A stretch of 64,000 bases of DNA, taken from the NCBI RefSeq assembly GCF_958450345.1, contig NC_088780.1:121224226-121288225 (forward strand), given 5' to 3'. Positions within the stretch are counted from its first letter, which is position 1, and every line of letters begins with the position of its first letter. Both the position numbers and the translations under genes were made by a program. This document shows positions 12,016-24,061 of the stretch, one piece after another. The notes below the pieces were generated by a model, which searched no databases, was not told where the DNA came from, and worked only from the letters and a program-made list of their open reading frames with translations. This DNA comes from Calliphora vicina. Its lineage: Eukaryota > Arthropoda > Insecta > Diptera > Calliphoridae.

Positions 12016-12503
12016 CACTCAGGTCTCGTTTTATGCGATAGATGCGTTCCAAAAAAAAAAAAAATCTCATAAATTGGATTCGCATAAAACGATACTATAG
12101 CTTCATATAAAATTCTGGAAAACCGCATAAATTCAGATTTTAATTAAAAAAATAAGAACAAAATCGCATAAAAAAATCAACAAAAATATATTTATTTCAT
12201 TTATTCATTTACAAAAATAAACAAAAATATAATATTAATTCAATAATTACAGAAAAAACAGAAAATTATCCAAAAAATTAGCTAAAACAGGAAATTCTGT
12301 AAATATTTATGATTCATCTGAATCACTGAATAATTGTCTGCATCGTTTTGGAATTCGTTCAACGTCGCTTTCATCACTAGATGATATAATCATATTGTAA
12401 AATATTATTTTCATCACTAAAAATCTCATAAATTTTTCATCACTTAAAAATCTCATAAATTTGAATCCGCATAAAGAAATCCTCATAAAACGAGACCTGA
12501 GTG
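12016..12503. mobile_element. Pogo/Tigger-like element, 488 bp, TA target site
   Basis: TA flanks both ends (12014-12015 and 12504-12505). The terminal inverted repeat CACTCAGGTCTCGTTTTATG is matched by the complement CATAAAACGAGACCTGAGTG. The interior repeats the TIR-related phrase AATCTCATAAATTT. TA target sites and a TCTCGTTTTATG-like end are typical of the pogo/Tigger branch of Tc1-mariner. The minus strand keeps what looks like the end of a transposase (12307-12400), so the element is an internally deleted derivative. Confidence 0.8.
12307..12400 (-). pseudogene. Possible C-terminal remnant of a pogo-like transposase
   Basis: The last about 28 codons of a minus-strand frame read SSSDESDVERIPKRCRQL and end in an acidic SDSDES tail before the stop at 12307. 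Acidic serine/aspartate tails are common at the C-terminus of pogo/Tigger-type transposases. The upstream part of the 87-codon frame (RFMRISLCGFKFMRF) is just translation of repeated TIR-like DNA. No catalytic residues are present. Confidence 0.4.
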
Positions 12504-12505
12504 TA

Positions 12506-13978
12506 CTTCCTTTAAATATTGTAAATAGCTCCTTTAAATTGTATGATTGGTTTAATAAAAAGCAATACAAATAATCCCAAAAATTCTCAAGACAATGAAT
12601 AAAATAAACACAATATAAATCACAAACAATTTCCTACGATAAAAACAAAATGAATTGCATTTATTGCAAGTTTTCACAATTATTTGATTAAAAAAGAGCA
12701 TACGACTTCTTTTTTTGGGGGATCTTAATGTAAACAATAAATATTTGTTTCTTAGTTAGTTAAGAAGAAGGTCTTTCTTTGTTTATGCTCCTATTGCTGC
12801 CGCTACAAAATTAAGTAAAACAATGTTTTTATATTTACAGAAAAAAAATACACATGTTTACTTATATAATGTAATACAATACGGAGACTTTTCCAAAAGT
12901 AATTGCAAAATACTCGTATATATATTAGTATTTTTAAACATTTTTGTATTTAAGTATATCCTGGTTTTATTCTGAAGTCTCTTCTAGCTCATAGGTTTTC
13001 AAATAATTTTGTAAAATCTTTTCAGTCGGCCCTCGTATAAATGTGAATGCAAGTATGTGTGTGTGTGTATATTTGCACAAGTTATACCTTTTTGTTAATA
13101 CACAGAAATGTTTAAACAGCAACAAAAAGAAATAACACATGTTCTATTTTTAAGTATATTACAAAGTACACAAACACATGCTGCTGAAGTGGGGGAAGGG
13201 GGCGGGGGTAGAGAGCGCAAGAGGCATTTTAACAAACATACACTGATTATACTTGTTGTGTAAATAACCCGTATAAATAGTGACTGAATACAAACGGATA
13301 AACGTAACAACCAGCAAGAATAACAGCTACAAATACAACAACTACTAGTTTTTTAATGCCTTTTTCTCCGCTCTCCCTTATTGCTTTGCTGTTTTTGTGT
13401 GTGTTTATGTGTATTAAACTAAAAAACGTTTCACGTAATGAATTCATTTTATATTTTATTGTATTGTTGTAGATGTAGTTGTTGCTGCTTTGGCTGTGTT
13501 TGTGCATTTGGCTTTGTATTTATCCTTTGTACACTACATTAAGCTGCGTTAAAGGATGTTTTTGATTTGTGCCTTCTCTTTTGTGCGGTTTTTTTCAACT
13601 ATCTGATTTCTTTTGGTTACAAAGAGTGTAACCTAGACCTGGATTGGTATGGTCATCGCTACATTTTTTCACTGTAAAAATATTGTCAAAGAGATTTAGT
13701 ACAGGATCATTGTCATTTTAGAAAAATATGGGAACATTGTCCTACAACAGTTTCACTTACGATATTAATTACTTTAGTTTTTAATTTAGGTCTCAGGAGT
13801 TTCTTATCGTTATGAATGTAAATATAAATTTATTATTATTTGAGAAATAAACTCTACACAAAACCAAATGATTCTTATTGATCATATTACACAGTTTACA
13901 CAAATATTTTATGTTTTATACAAAATGTATCTTTCTCAAATATTATATGTATTTGCCTTGATATCCTTTTTGAAATTT
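12506..13978. other. AT-rich DNA, nothing recognised
   Basis: A short GGGGGAAGGGGGCGGGGG-type purine run near 13190-13207 stands out from the AT-rich background. CAACAACTAC and TGTTGTTG runs are present. Open frames here are low-complexity. Confidence 0.4.
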
Positions 13979-14281
13979 TTAACCAAACGGACAAGGAAAA
14001 CTTTGTAAAATATGTTGAACTATATCATTGTAAAATTTGTTGGTATTTGAAATATAGTTTATGGGAAGAAGTAGCTCTGCATTATAATAAATCACATGGA
14101 TTATATCGGAAACAAGTTTCAGCATTTGATTTAAACACATTCCATCATAGGATCTGCTTAAAACTGAAGCATTACAAACTTTGCAACTAGAATATAATAC
14201 TCTACTGCTTCCGATAAGCACGTTTAGCCCTTCTGCACTCCTTGGTAATTTTGACCCAATTTTGGTTTTCAAACGCAACAT
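13979..14281 (-). CDS. Unrecognised 100-codon reading frame, possibly a fragment
   Basis: Starts ATG at 14281 and stops at 13979. The composition is balanced compared with the T-rich chance frames around it. It has a CKVC pair near residue 33 and a more hydrophobic second half (LVSDIIHVIYYNAELLLPIN). It could be an exon or a fragment of a transposon or gene, but I do not recognise the family. A frame of this length can occur by chance, so the call is weak. Upstream of the start there is no clear promoter. Confidence 0.25.
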   Translation of the reverse strand: MLRLKTKIGSKLPRSAEGLNVLIGSSRVLYSSCKVCNASVLSRSYDGMCLNQMLKLVSDIIHVIYYNAELLLPINYISNTNKFYNDIVQHILQSFPCPFG

Positions 14282-14569
14282 TTTTCCCTTTAATTATAAG
14301 ATATGAACGTGAAACTTTAATTTATCCATTACAGTAACGAAAACTATGCTTTTAAAAGAAAATAATTAAATTTAAATTTTTCCTCCCCCCTCCACATTTC
14401 AAAACACGATTTACAAACATTTAATATCATTTGAGTCAATATGACCGAACAAGCGATATTGCAAGTTTAATTCTACTTTACCATTTCTTTTCCTATTAAA
14501 TTTAATTTAGTTCATCTTCATTCAGAATTATTGATCAATAATTTTTTCAGTCAAATAATCAATAAAATC

Positions 14570-15440
14570 GCTTACATTGACTACGGGAGACTTGCTAGCT
14601 TTCCTATCGGCCAAATGGTGTCGTTCCATTCACCGTTTTGGCGAAAGTAAATTGGTGGCTCTAGATATTTCCAAGGCGTTCGATTGAGTGTAGTAGGGTG
14701 CTTTTTTATCGAACGTTATTGCTTTTGGTGTCGGTATTAACTTCGCTCGATTTATATCGAGCTTTTTTCAGAGATCGCACTATACGAGTTGTTATAGATG
14801 GGATATCATCAAACGAGTTGAAGATAAATTCACCGGTTCTTTCTCCTACTCTATTTCTTATTTTTCTAAATGATCTTCTACGTCAAACTTCCAACCCTAT
14901 CTATTACTTTGCAGTTACAGATCAAGTATTTCAAGAATTATGGCAATGAGGCAAAACTTGAATGATTGCCTTAATCAGGAACTTGTGATAATTTCTGAAT
15001 GGGATCGTGCGAATAGAGTCACTTTCAACGAATCAATTTTGTATGTTGACATATAAACGAACGACAGACCATGTCGCTTAATCTGTATTTATGGGTGGTG
15101 TAAATATTGTGGAATCAGACACTCCTGATATTCTGGGCATGAGAATACAATGTGATGGTCTGAACACATTTTTCAAGTGTCCAAAGAAGCATTCAAGTGC
15201 CTCTGATTTCTGAAATAGTGTAGGAATTATTTCACTCCATCTGATCTCCTCACTATTTATAACACCTATAGCCGACAGAAAATGGAATACAACACCCATG
15301 GGCCGCTGCTTCAAAATCTATTTTGGAGCTTCTCGACCGCGTACTGGAGAGGGCGAATGTGATTATTTGTGACAGTTGGGTATCCAACTCTATTGATTCG
15401 CTAGAGCACCGTCGCAGTGTGGGCTGCGTTTCATTGTTCA
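14570..15440 (+). pseudogene. Non-LTR retrotransposon reverse transcriptase fragment
   Basis: Translating across frames gives the RT landmarks in order: SIHRFGESKLVALDISKAFD (about 14620-14685), then FRDRTIRVVIDG and the LSPTLFLIFLNDLLRQTSNP block (14770-14905), the region where the catalytic FADD box should be but is altered (YFAVTD), then RQNLNDCLNQELVIISEW.RA (14950-15015), then ELLDRVLERANVIICDSWVS and LEHRRSVGCVSLF (15323-15435). The last blocks match the thumb and downstream segment of jockey/I-type elements. Several frameshifts, the changed catalytic motif and the missing 5' part and ORF1 make it dead. The exact clade is not decided. Confidence 0.85.
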
Positions 15441-15564
15441 TAGTGATGAAGACGAAATTTTTTCATCCGACAGCTATGCAGAAGACGAATCATATTCATC
15501 ATCAAATAATAGCGTTGAAAGTGTGGAGGTGGAAGATGCAGTAGAAATGGATCACAGCAATTAA
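15431..15564 (+). pseudogene. Acidic reading-frame tail of unknown origin
   Basis: Directly after the RT-like frame, one plus frame runs HSDEDEIFSSDSYAEDESYS and continues through further S/E-rich sequence to a stop near 15562. Acidic, serine-rich stretches like this occur at the ends of many transposases. It may belong to an older element into which the non-LTR copy inserted. Not identified. Confidence 0.3.
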
Positions 15565-16359
15565 GTTACATATTTATCTATGGACAAAACTGTTCCAAAA
15601 TAACAGCTGAATTTCAAATTTAATTTTATAATATATTTTTTTTTAATAATTGCTCAGGAAGTGCTAATTTTTTTTAGTTTTCATTATTTTTTATTATAAT
15701 AAATAAAAAACAACAAAACAAATAAATTTCCTATATTAAATATGAAATTTTGTTTACATTTTAATGTTGAGTCATATTGACCCAAAGGATTATAGGAAGG
15801 GCACATATCTAAGGGATGCAGAAGGGTTAGGCTATCTTCTAGGCGGCCCAGAAACTACAAAATAATCTTTGTGGCAGCAGTTCATGAATTCTTATTTAGC
15901 TCGTTCGATAAAATTCTCAAATAGAAAAACCTCGATATGAAAGCTTGAGAAAAGTTATTATAGACGTCACAAACAATAAGTATAAGTAAAAATGCAACAC
16001 GATAAATATAATGACACCGTATTTATTAAAGGTAGACTAGATAGTCTGCGTTAGAGCGAATCCTACGAAAGACATACTGCCAAATATTTAATAACATTTT
16101 ACCATTCCCTCCATAGCTTTAGAATGCAATGAAGTTGTAAATTTCAGGTCCATTAGTGTCTCGTTATTAACACAAGGGAAATTCGTAAATCATTCAGCGA
16201 AAGAGATAGCTTTATCAACACGATTAGTGAATATTTTGACTTCTTTAAAATAGTCCGCATTGATGAATTAAAGGCTGTTCCAAAATTCACTCAAGATTTT
16301 AGATAATCGCCATTTTTGCAGTAATGTGTTACTACGAAAAAGATAGCAGTTTGGTAGTT

Positions 16360-16590
16360 GTTTATGAGGAGTAAAAATGTAACATTATGCGAGAGAACTG
16401 GCTTTTTTGTTGAACTATATGCAGTTCGAATTATGAAACATATTTTCACTTTGATGGATTTTATGAATCAGAGAACCCAAAATACAAATGCATCCACAAC
16501 GTGTAACTATTTTGTACGAATTTTGAGCTGGAGGCATCATTGGACTTTACATTCAAAGCAAGGCTGGTCAAGCAGTAACTGAGACTTATG
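16360..16590 (+). pseudogene. Mariner/Tc1-type transposase fragment
   Basis: One frame (with stops) reads MHPQRVTILYEF.AGGIIG followed by LYIQSKAGQAVTE, which matches the MHPQRVTVWCGFWAGGIIG segment of a mariner-type transposase family found in flies. Just upstream an alternative frame gives YFHFDGF..ESENP, the region after the first catalytic aspartate; the aspartate itself is not preserved. The C-terminal half is missing, and a GACTAATATT...AATATTAGTC hairpin follows. Dead fragment. Confidence 0.75.
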
Positions 16591-16599
16591 ACTAATATT

Positions 16600-16884
16600 A
16601 TATCTTGATAAAATATTAGTCGTACGATACTATACTCGTATTAAAAATGTTAATTTTAAATATGATGAATAGCAACTTTAAATTGTTTGTTCTTTATATA
16701 GAAACAATACAAATAAACTACAGAAAACTCTCAAGATAATACATAAATGCTACAATACCTTATATTTCAGTATTAATTAAAGAGCTGCACAAGCACATTC
16801 ATTTGCTCGTCTTCACTAAACCACATTCTTCAGTTCACTTGTCAGTGCTCTAAACGTTAATTCACTTTAAACGTTAATGTTTTT
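16600..16884. other. AT-rich DNA, nothing recognised
   Basis: Contains the hairpin at about 16588-16620 and no further supported feature. Confidence 0.4.
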
Positions 16885-17189
16885 GAGTAATTCATATAAA
16901 CTGGTTTTATTTAAATTGTGTTTATATAATTCTCATACAGTTTATTTTCTTTTTGCTTAAATATACTGACATCCCATGTACCTAGCGTGAAGTCAATTGT
17001 CATTTTAGTGTCTTTAATTAACATAGAGTGTACTCATTTTAAACGTTTATTTTGTTCTACCAATTGACACCCTGCTTAGGACATGCACCTGTTAAAAGAA
17101 CTAGTCACGTAGCTAGCTATGTAACTACTTGTCACCCTAACTGATAGGTAAAATTACTAGTTCCTGACATTATCCTATAACTGCTGGGA
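16885..17189. mobile_element. CCCAGCAGTT-ended element, left-truncated copy
   Basis: Matches copy 26549-27212 from the TTCATATAAACTGG block through GACATCCCATGTA, GCGTGAAGTCAATTGTCA, CCTGCTTAGGACATGCA and AACTAGTCACGTAGC to the right end AACTGCTGGG (17180-17189). The left terminal repeat is not found. Confidence 0.6.
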
Positions 17190-17414
17190 TCGTATACTAC
17201 GCACATATACTACTCTATAATGACTTTATTATGAATTAATTCATAGGCTTAATTCCTTAGTATTTCACATGTTTTGAATTCATTCCTTTGAGAATTCATT
17301 CTTTATAGAATTAGTTCCTTATTTTCATTAATTCAAATGATTTACAAAATTTAATTTTTCTTCAATTCAAATCTATTACAGAGGGGCTTAAGTCAATTTC
17401 TTCACAATCATAGT

Positions 17415-17570
17415 GGGGAGGGTGTTTTTTGGGTTTGTGATAATGTTTATAACGGGTAAAAATATTAGACTAACAGCCACCTTAAAGTAAGCCGATCGAC
17501 TCAGAATCGCTTGATTTAAAAATGTCCGGCTGGTTGTTCACTTCCGAAAATCACACACGAAAATAATTAA
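17415..17570 (-). repeat. Family A fragment, reversed
   Basis: Begins CATAGTGGGGAGGG and continues with AATATTAGACTAACA and CGATCGACTCAGAATC, the reverse complement of the family A 3' region, then CACTTCCGAAAATCAC. The middle modules are missing. Confidence 0.6.
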
Positions 17571-17974
17571 AGAAAAGAAAAATGTTTTTCATCATTTATT
17601 TGGTTTCAATTTATTTTGTAAACGATTAAAACTAAACAAAAACAAAACTATATGTATTTGATTTGAATTGAATTAACAAAAATTTAATCATTCAAAGACC
17701 GAATGAATTATGAACTAATTCTATTTTGAATTATTTCAACAATGAATAAAATTTCTATTTAAATAAAAGCCTTTGAATAAAGCTAAATATTTAAATATTT
17801 GGAATTACGAATTAAGATTTTAAGAATTAAGATTTTAAGGTCCTGGATACATATTTATTTATACAGTGCAAGAAAAGGGTTTCATGATAAAAAATAGTTT
17901 TCATTGCTCTGAAATAACAATGACCAATATTACTGTTTATCATTAAGCATTAGTTTTTATTCCTCTCAACTATA

Positions 17975-18519
17975 CACTCAAACAAAAAAAAATTGAGTAG
18001 TCCTTACTTAAATCAATCCGGAGCGGTGTCAATAGTAGGGTAAGTACGGATTTTCTTAAACCGAGTACAAAATACTTGATTCAAGTACGCATTCATCAAG
18101 CTCAAAAATCTTAATTTTAGCTCTCCCTAAGTATGGCCGAGATTGAATTAATCTTAAAATGAGCTTGTTTCAATAATTCTAAACTTGATTTAAGCACGAA
18201 TTCATACTTGATATAATCCAAAAATCGGATTGATTTAAGAATGTCCGACATTGAATTAATCTTAAAATGAGCTTGTTTCAAGAATTCTGAACTACATTTA
18301 AGCACGAATTCGTACTTGATATAATCCAAAAATAGGATTGTTTTAAGTTCGAATTTCGTTCTTGCTTTAAGAAAATTTCATCTTGATTTTTTTAATCAAT
18401 CCCGTTTATACTTGTTCTAAGTACAAATGAGTATGAATCCTACTTAAATTGTTAAGTACAATTCTGGCTAAATTTGAGTAAAATAAACTTAAATTTATAA
18501 GTGCTTTTTTCTTTCTGTG
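17975..18519. mobile_element. TA-flanked element with an internal 109-bp tandem duplication
   Basis: TA lies outside both ends. The ends are only weakly inverted (CACTCAAACAAAAAAAA versus a complement beginning CACAGAAAGAAAAAA). Inside, TTGAATTAATCTTAAAATG recurs at about 18144 and 18253, giving a tandem duplication of about 109 bp with few differences. Short ACTTGATTTAAG/CTTAAATC motifs recur through the element. The 70-codon minus-strand frame here is translation of the duplication, not a gene. Confidence 0.5.
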
Positions 18520-18521
18520 TA

Positions 18522-19944
18522 GGGTGTTATATAGTCGGAGTCATGAAACTTTACTTTCCTATTTTTTAACATTTATTGCTTATTTTGTTGTTTTCTTTTC
18601 GCCATTTTCATTATAATTTAAAGTACTTTGTGCAGTTGGTGTAAAAAATCTTGTGTTTTTTTTTTTTTGTTTCGTTCAATACTTTGGCACTTGTATAACT
18701 TTCCAAAATGAGTGTAAATATGTTTGTAAACGAGTTCAAACACAATTCCAGTATAAGCACGAAAAGCCAATGTTTATTTAAAAATTGCAATTAAGACCAA
18801 TTGAGAGGAGTGTTAAAACTGTTTAGAAATTTATGCCGTAGTTGTATGAGAATAAGTCTGTGTTGTCTCGCTTTTTGAGAGAAAAAAAGGAGTAGGTATT
18901 ATAAATTAGTGCGCGCTGAATATGTTTTTTTTTCATTCTGTTATGCAGCCATAAACATCTTGTTTGCGTCTGTAGACGTTGAGTCAATACAGCCACAAAG
19001 GATTTAGTTCTTCATTGGCGTACAATATTAATTACGCGCATTAGAAGCGCCTAAGCTGCAATGGAAGCATGAGGTTTAGAGTTTTTATTTTGTGTGCTGT
19101 GTTATATGAGGAGTTAAACAAATGATTAGGTGGTTTTTATGTTTTCCCAAAATGTTGTTATTTATATAATTGTGTTTTCACTAAGTTAAGTAACACGATC
19201 ATTTTATAGCGTCAAGAAATTTAAAATTTGTGGAAAATGGTGTATTTTTCAGCCATTTTCTGTTTCAAAGTTAAAACAAGATATAAATAAAAGTGACAAT
19301 CAATCAAATTCAAACCAACATACTTATAACCTTTTAAAGTTATTTCACTACATTTGCTAATAAAAAATTACCAAACAAAAAAAACGGTAAAATATTTTGC
19401 TATATGAAAACTCCTGCATATTTTTGGTGTAGCATAATGTAATTATATATAATACATTATTATCTTGGTTATTATGTGTAGGAGGACGAGACACCTCCCA
19501 TATGATGTTAATTAAAAAAATCTAATATATAGGATACTTTAAGAGCTAGAGCCCATACATTTTGTAGGGTTATTCTGACATTCATATTAATATTTAGGAC
19601 AATAATGGACGGACTATCAATAATCAAACATTACGGGTTTTAGCTAGTAGGATATAAAGCAGAAGACCGGAGTTTGTTTATCAATGGTTCAAAGTAAGTT
19701 TAAAAAAGGAATTCTATTATACTAGGATAAGCTAATATTGAAAATACTTCTTATAGTCTAGCTTGATAATATATTATTACCACATTTACACATAAAGCTT
19801 GGGCTCATGAAAAACTTCGTGAAAACTATAGATAATAGTGGTGATGGCTTTTTATTTATTGAAAGAAAAATTTCGTAAACTAAGTGATGCAAAAATTAAA
19901 GAAGGCATATTTAAAGATAACTTAGTGATTGCGAAAAATCAGCC
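18522..19944. other. AT-rich DNA, nothing recognised
   Basis: No supported feature. Confidence 0.4.
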
Positions 19945-22265
19945 TGGGAATCTATATAAATATATAAATGTCTTTGTAAGTTAGTTTGTTTGTTGGTATG
20001 TTGGTTTGTTTGAGCATCACGCTTAAACGGCGGAACAGATTTTATTGAAATTTGGGACGTAGATGGATCCTTACTTGGAAGCGTCAATAGGCTATATCTT
20101 TTTTTAATACTTGGACTAGAAAGAGATTTAAAGGGGGAAACCGGTAAAATTGGTACCTTTAGTTCTTAAACAATCAAGAGTAAACGGCTGCACCGATTTG
20201 ATTGAAATTTGGAACATAGATATTCGTTTACCTGGAAGCAATAATAGACTATATAGTTTTTCTTAACTTGGACCACAAAGAGACGAAAGAGGGCAAAATT
20301 TGTACCACACATACAAAGTAAATAGTTATTTTCGAATATCTGCAGAACTAAAATTGTGACTATATTCAAACTTTATACGAATCAATTTCGTATCACTGTT
20401 TGAAGTTTAACTAAAAATGGGACGGATCGGAACCCATACATAGTAAATAGTTATTTTCAAATATATGGTGAACTATAATTGTGGAAGTATTGAAATTTAG
20501 TCCGAATAGAACCCTTATCATTTTACATGGTTTGGCTGAAAATGGGCGGTATTAAATTAGTGGGCGTGGCACCTACCAAACAAAGTAAATAGTTATTTTC
20601 GAATATCTGGAGAACTGTAAATGTGCAAGAAGTTAATAAAAAAATGGGAAGGATCGGATCTCGGGGTGAGTCACCTCCCATACAAAGTAATTAGTTATTT
20701 CTAAATATCTTGAGATCTATAATTACTAGATTCTTCCAACTTTGTGCGAATAGCTCTCTTATAATTTTACATAGAATGAAAATGGGCGGCAGTGGATAAG
20801 TGGGCGTAGAACTTCCCATGCAAAGTATATAGTATTTTCGAATATCTGCAGAACTATTATTGCGACAGACTTCAAACTTTATACGAATCAATTTCTTATC
20901 AGTATATGAAGTTTATCCAAAAATGGGATGGGAACAAGGGGTGTGACACCCCTTATTAATTTCTGGCATAACAGGACACTGTCATCAACGTAATTTACAC
21001 AAAGTTTAAAGACTCTTACAATTAGATTCACTTGATATTCGAATATTTATATATTTTATCTACAATGGTAATAAAATAACTCATTTCAAGCATTACTTTA
21101 ACTATTATAATAAATAGCTTTCATATCATTATAAGGAGTCTGACTAAAAATAGGCGAATGTCTTAAAAAAAGCTTCAAGATTTTTTAAAATCACTGGATA
21201 TTTTTTATACCTTCAACGGCATAGTTCAATCACAAACAAGAAATTCCGGTATTAATTATATTCATTTATTTGCTTATAAAATCTTTTCACATTTTTATTA
21301 TTTTACTTCAACAGGGCGTAGTAGGAATGATCCCTCCCTTATAAAGGAAAGTTAAAGTAAAGCTTGATATTTACATAAAAGGTTTAAAAATAGGTGGGAT
21401 TACAGCACTGGAGTGGTATGTCCTATACAAAATTAGTTAGTTATTTTCGAATATCAAGTGAACTGTAATTGAGAGATTCTCAAATTTTGTATGTGTTATT
21501 TTCGTATTTCCATGCATATGTTTTTAATTTTCCTAGGGTAGGGGTAGCGAAGCGCACCTACTACGCCGATTATGCTTAGCTAAACTTCGAACAGGGAACA
21601 GGAATAAATTCGTTTTTAGCTAACCTCCGTATAATGGTAATAAATTGATTAATACCGAGTTTAAATTCTTTTAGAGTTATAGTTCTCCAGATATTAAAAA
21701 TTAATTATTTACTTTGTGCCACAACCACTAATGCATCCCGATAATTTTCAGCCAATCTGTGTAAAATGTGTGTAATGTAATGTAATGTGTGTAAAATGGT
21801 AAGTTTGAAGAACCTTGCAATTATTACCTTCTATGGGAGCTGACTCACATCCTTTTCCGACCTCTCCCATTTTGAGTGCTATGTCATCTAATCTAATTCA
21901 GTCTATATTCAGCTAAACTCCGCACAGTAATAAGAAATTAATTCGCTAAAAGTTTAAACACTTTTACAATTATAGTTCTACAGATATACGAAATTAATTA
22001 TATAATTTGTATAGGGTGTGCCACGCCCACTATTCCAATTACGAATAATTTCAGCGAAACTATGCACATTTATAAAAGTGCCATTTAGACTAAGTTTGAA
22101 GAATCTTGCAATTATAGTTCACAAAATATTTAGAAATAACTATTTATTTTGTAGTTTCCGTTTTTTCCGACCCGTTCCGTTTTTCATTAAACTTCATGCA
22201 GTGATAAACCGTTAAAAATCCTCACAATTATAGTTCTGCACATATTATGAAATAACTATTTACTT
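19945..22265. repeat. Modular repeat block: direct units then inverted units
   Basis: Begins with TCTATATAAATATATAAATG and an ACGGCGGAACAGATTTTATT segment, repeated once as ACGGCTGCACCGATTTGATT. At least six plus-oriented modules follow, marked by TACAAAGTAAATAGTTATTT and CGAATATCTGGAGAACT, near 20310, 20440, 20580, 20685, 20820 and 21430. From about 21650 the same module occurs in reverse (AATTATAGTTCTCCAGATAT and AATAACTATTTACTTTGT types) near 21680, 21960, 22110 and 22220. Units are separated by AAAATGGGCGG and CCACGCCCAC linkers. No transposase is seen. A reverse fragment also lies at 33320-33430. Confidence 0.7.
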
Positions 22266-24061
22266 ATCTACAATTACATATTTACGTCCATATGCATAAA
22301 CAGTTTTTTAAATTTGTCAAAGGTTTATAAAACAAATTTTCAAAATATATTTATTAAAGCGAATTTAAATTACTAAAGTCTTCTTCTTTGTTTTCTATAA
22401 CAACTCTCACTTAAAACAGAGCGAAATCAATACTGTTTAATTGTTTCTCTTATTTATATACAACAACAAATTGGACAAACATGCATTGCTTTGTTTACCT
22501 TTTAGCTTAAGGTTCACATGTAAATGTTTTTGCATATGTGTTAGTAACATCTTTAAACGCTTAGAACTCCTTAGAAATCCTAAACGGATTTCAATAAAAC
22601 CTTTATTCTGCACTTCTGTGCAAATTGAATATATAATGTGAGATTAAAAGGGGTCTAAAGAAATCGACTTGCCTATTAATATTATGATTTGGGCTGTAAT
22701 ATGTCGTTGAAAATACATATCCTACATTCACATTTAGATTTATTTCCTTTGGGTGCCATCGGCGATGATCACGATGAAAGATTCTACCAATATATTTCTA
22801 CGATAGAAAAACGATATCAGCGCCAATAGGGTACATAAATGCTGGCGGACTACTGAAATGCTGGCGGAAAAATACAGAAGAAAATCATGAAGATACATTC
22901 ATTAATTTTATTGATAAAAACTTGTTCCAAGCATAACTATACAAAAGTTTTGTTGTTACATGCAAAAAGTGTTTTTTTGTTGACCAGTGTAAATGTATAA
23001 TATTAAAATACGGATTAACTCAATATCCTACATGCACCATTTCATATTCTGAAAGATTTACATTAATTCAGATAATGGCTTGAAATGATTATTAAAGTTT
23101 TCAACAGCAAAAACGAAAAAGAAAAAATAAGACGAAATAAAAACAATTAATAATTTTTATTGTATTGTGGCCACAAAGGTATTAAAGGAATTGAGTTGTT
23201 TGTTATTATTTTTTTTTGTTTGTTTAAATATAATACTACTCTACTTGAGAAATTCAATTGTTAATAAAAATTGTTCATATTTTAAACTGATACAAAGGCA
23301 CAAAAGAAAAGAATTCAACAAAATGCCTATAATTTCAGAATATACACACATATGTATGAATGATTTGCTGTTGCTGCTGGTACTGAAGGTAGCCAGTGGA
23401 GGTTGTGCTCATTGTTGCAAATGTTGCATGGTTGGCTTTAACTCGTCAGTATTTCTTTTTATTTTACGTTGTTTTTTTTTTGTACGTACACTCATTCATT
23501 CTTTTTCTTTGCTCCATCATCACTTACACAAATTAATATAGAATGTTAAATGCATCCTTGTAGGGTAATCAATGTTCCTTTTTATTGCATTTAATGTTTT
23601 TGTTTTTTATGTTGTTGCTGCTGTTGCTGCTACTGATGTGGTATTTTTAAAACCATAAAAATAAGTGAAGGAATACAAAACCCACACACAAACACACTTA
23701 AACGCACATTCTCCTAAGAAAAGGAGCAAAATAACACAAACAACACAAACAACAACAATAACACATTAAAGCGTTGTTTGTATGTGTGTAACAACAACAG
23801 AAACCAAAATAATAATAACAACTTTATAACGATTATACTCAGCAGCACCTTAACCCTCCAATTACTTAAAAGTGTGTGTGTGTGAGTATAAAATACAAGA
23901 AGAGTACAGCCGTGTAAGCTGGCTGATGGAAAATTTTACATTCACTCATACCGTTCAAAGGCCAATTCGTAGAAACCCAGCACTACAGAGATACCAACAA
24001 CATTTATGCAAATTGTAGCATTTTGTACTTTTCCTATACTAATTTAGTACTTTCGAATCTT
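22266..24061. other. AT-rich DNA, mostly unique
   Basis: Contains the 124-codon frame 23167-23541, which is low-complexity (T-rich, many F/L/C) and not supported as a gene. CTGTTGCTGCTAC and CAACAACAACA runs, and the short hairpin CTCCTAAGAAAAGGAG near 23711, are present. Confidence 0.4.

Larger units (their letters stand above)
14395..15826. repeat. Region bounded by inverted GAGTCAATATGAC motifs, possible piggyBac-type remnant
   Basis: TTTGAGTCAATATGAC at about 14430 and its near-complement GTCATATTGACCCAAA at about 15771 face each other. The right side ends GATGCAGAAGGG followed by TTAG, close to a GGG-TTAA piggyBac-type end. No matching CCC end is visible on the left, so the boundaries and class are uncertain. 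A non-LTR fragment fills most of the interval. Confidence 0.3.

Noticed and set aside
14395..15826. Complete piggyBac element around the non-LTR fragment
   Set aside because: Only the right end resembles GGG-TTAA; the left terminal repeat could not be found, so only an uncertain region is listed.
18117..18329. 70-codon frame with an internal protein repeat
   Set aside because: It simply translates the 109-bp tandem duplication inside a MITE.
23167..23541. 124-codon reading frame
   Set aside because: No start methionine context, T-rich low-complexity translation dominated by L/F/C, no motif; looks like chance.
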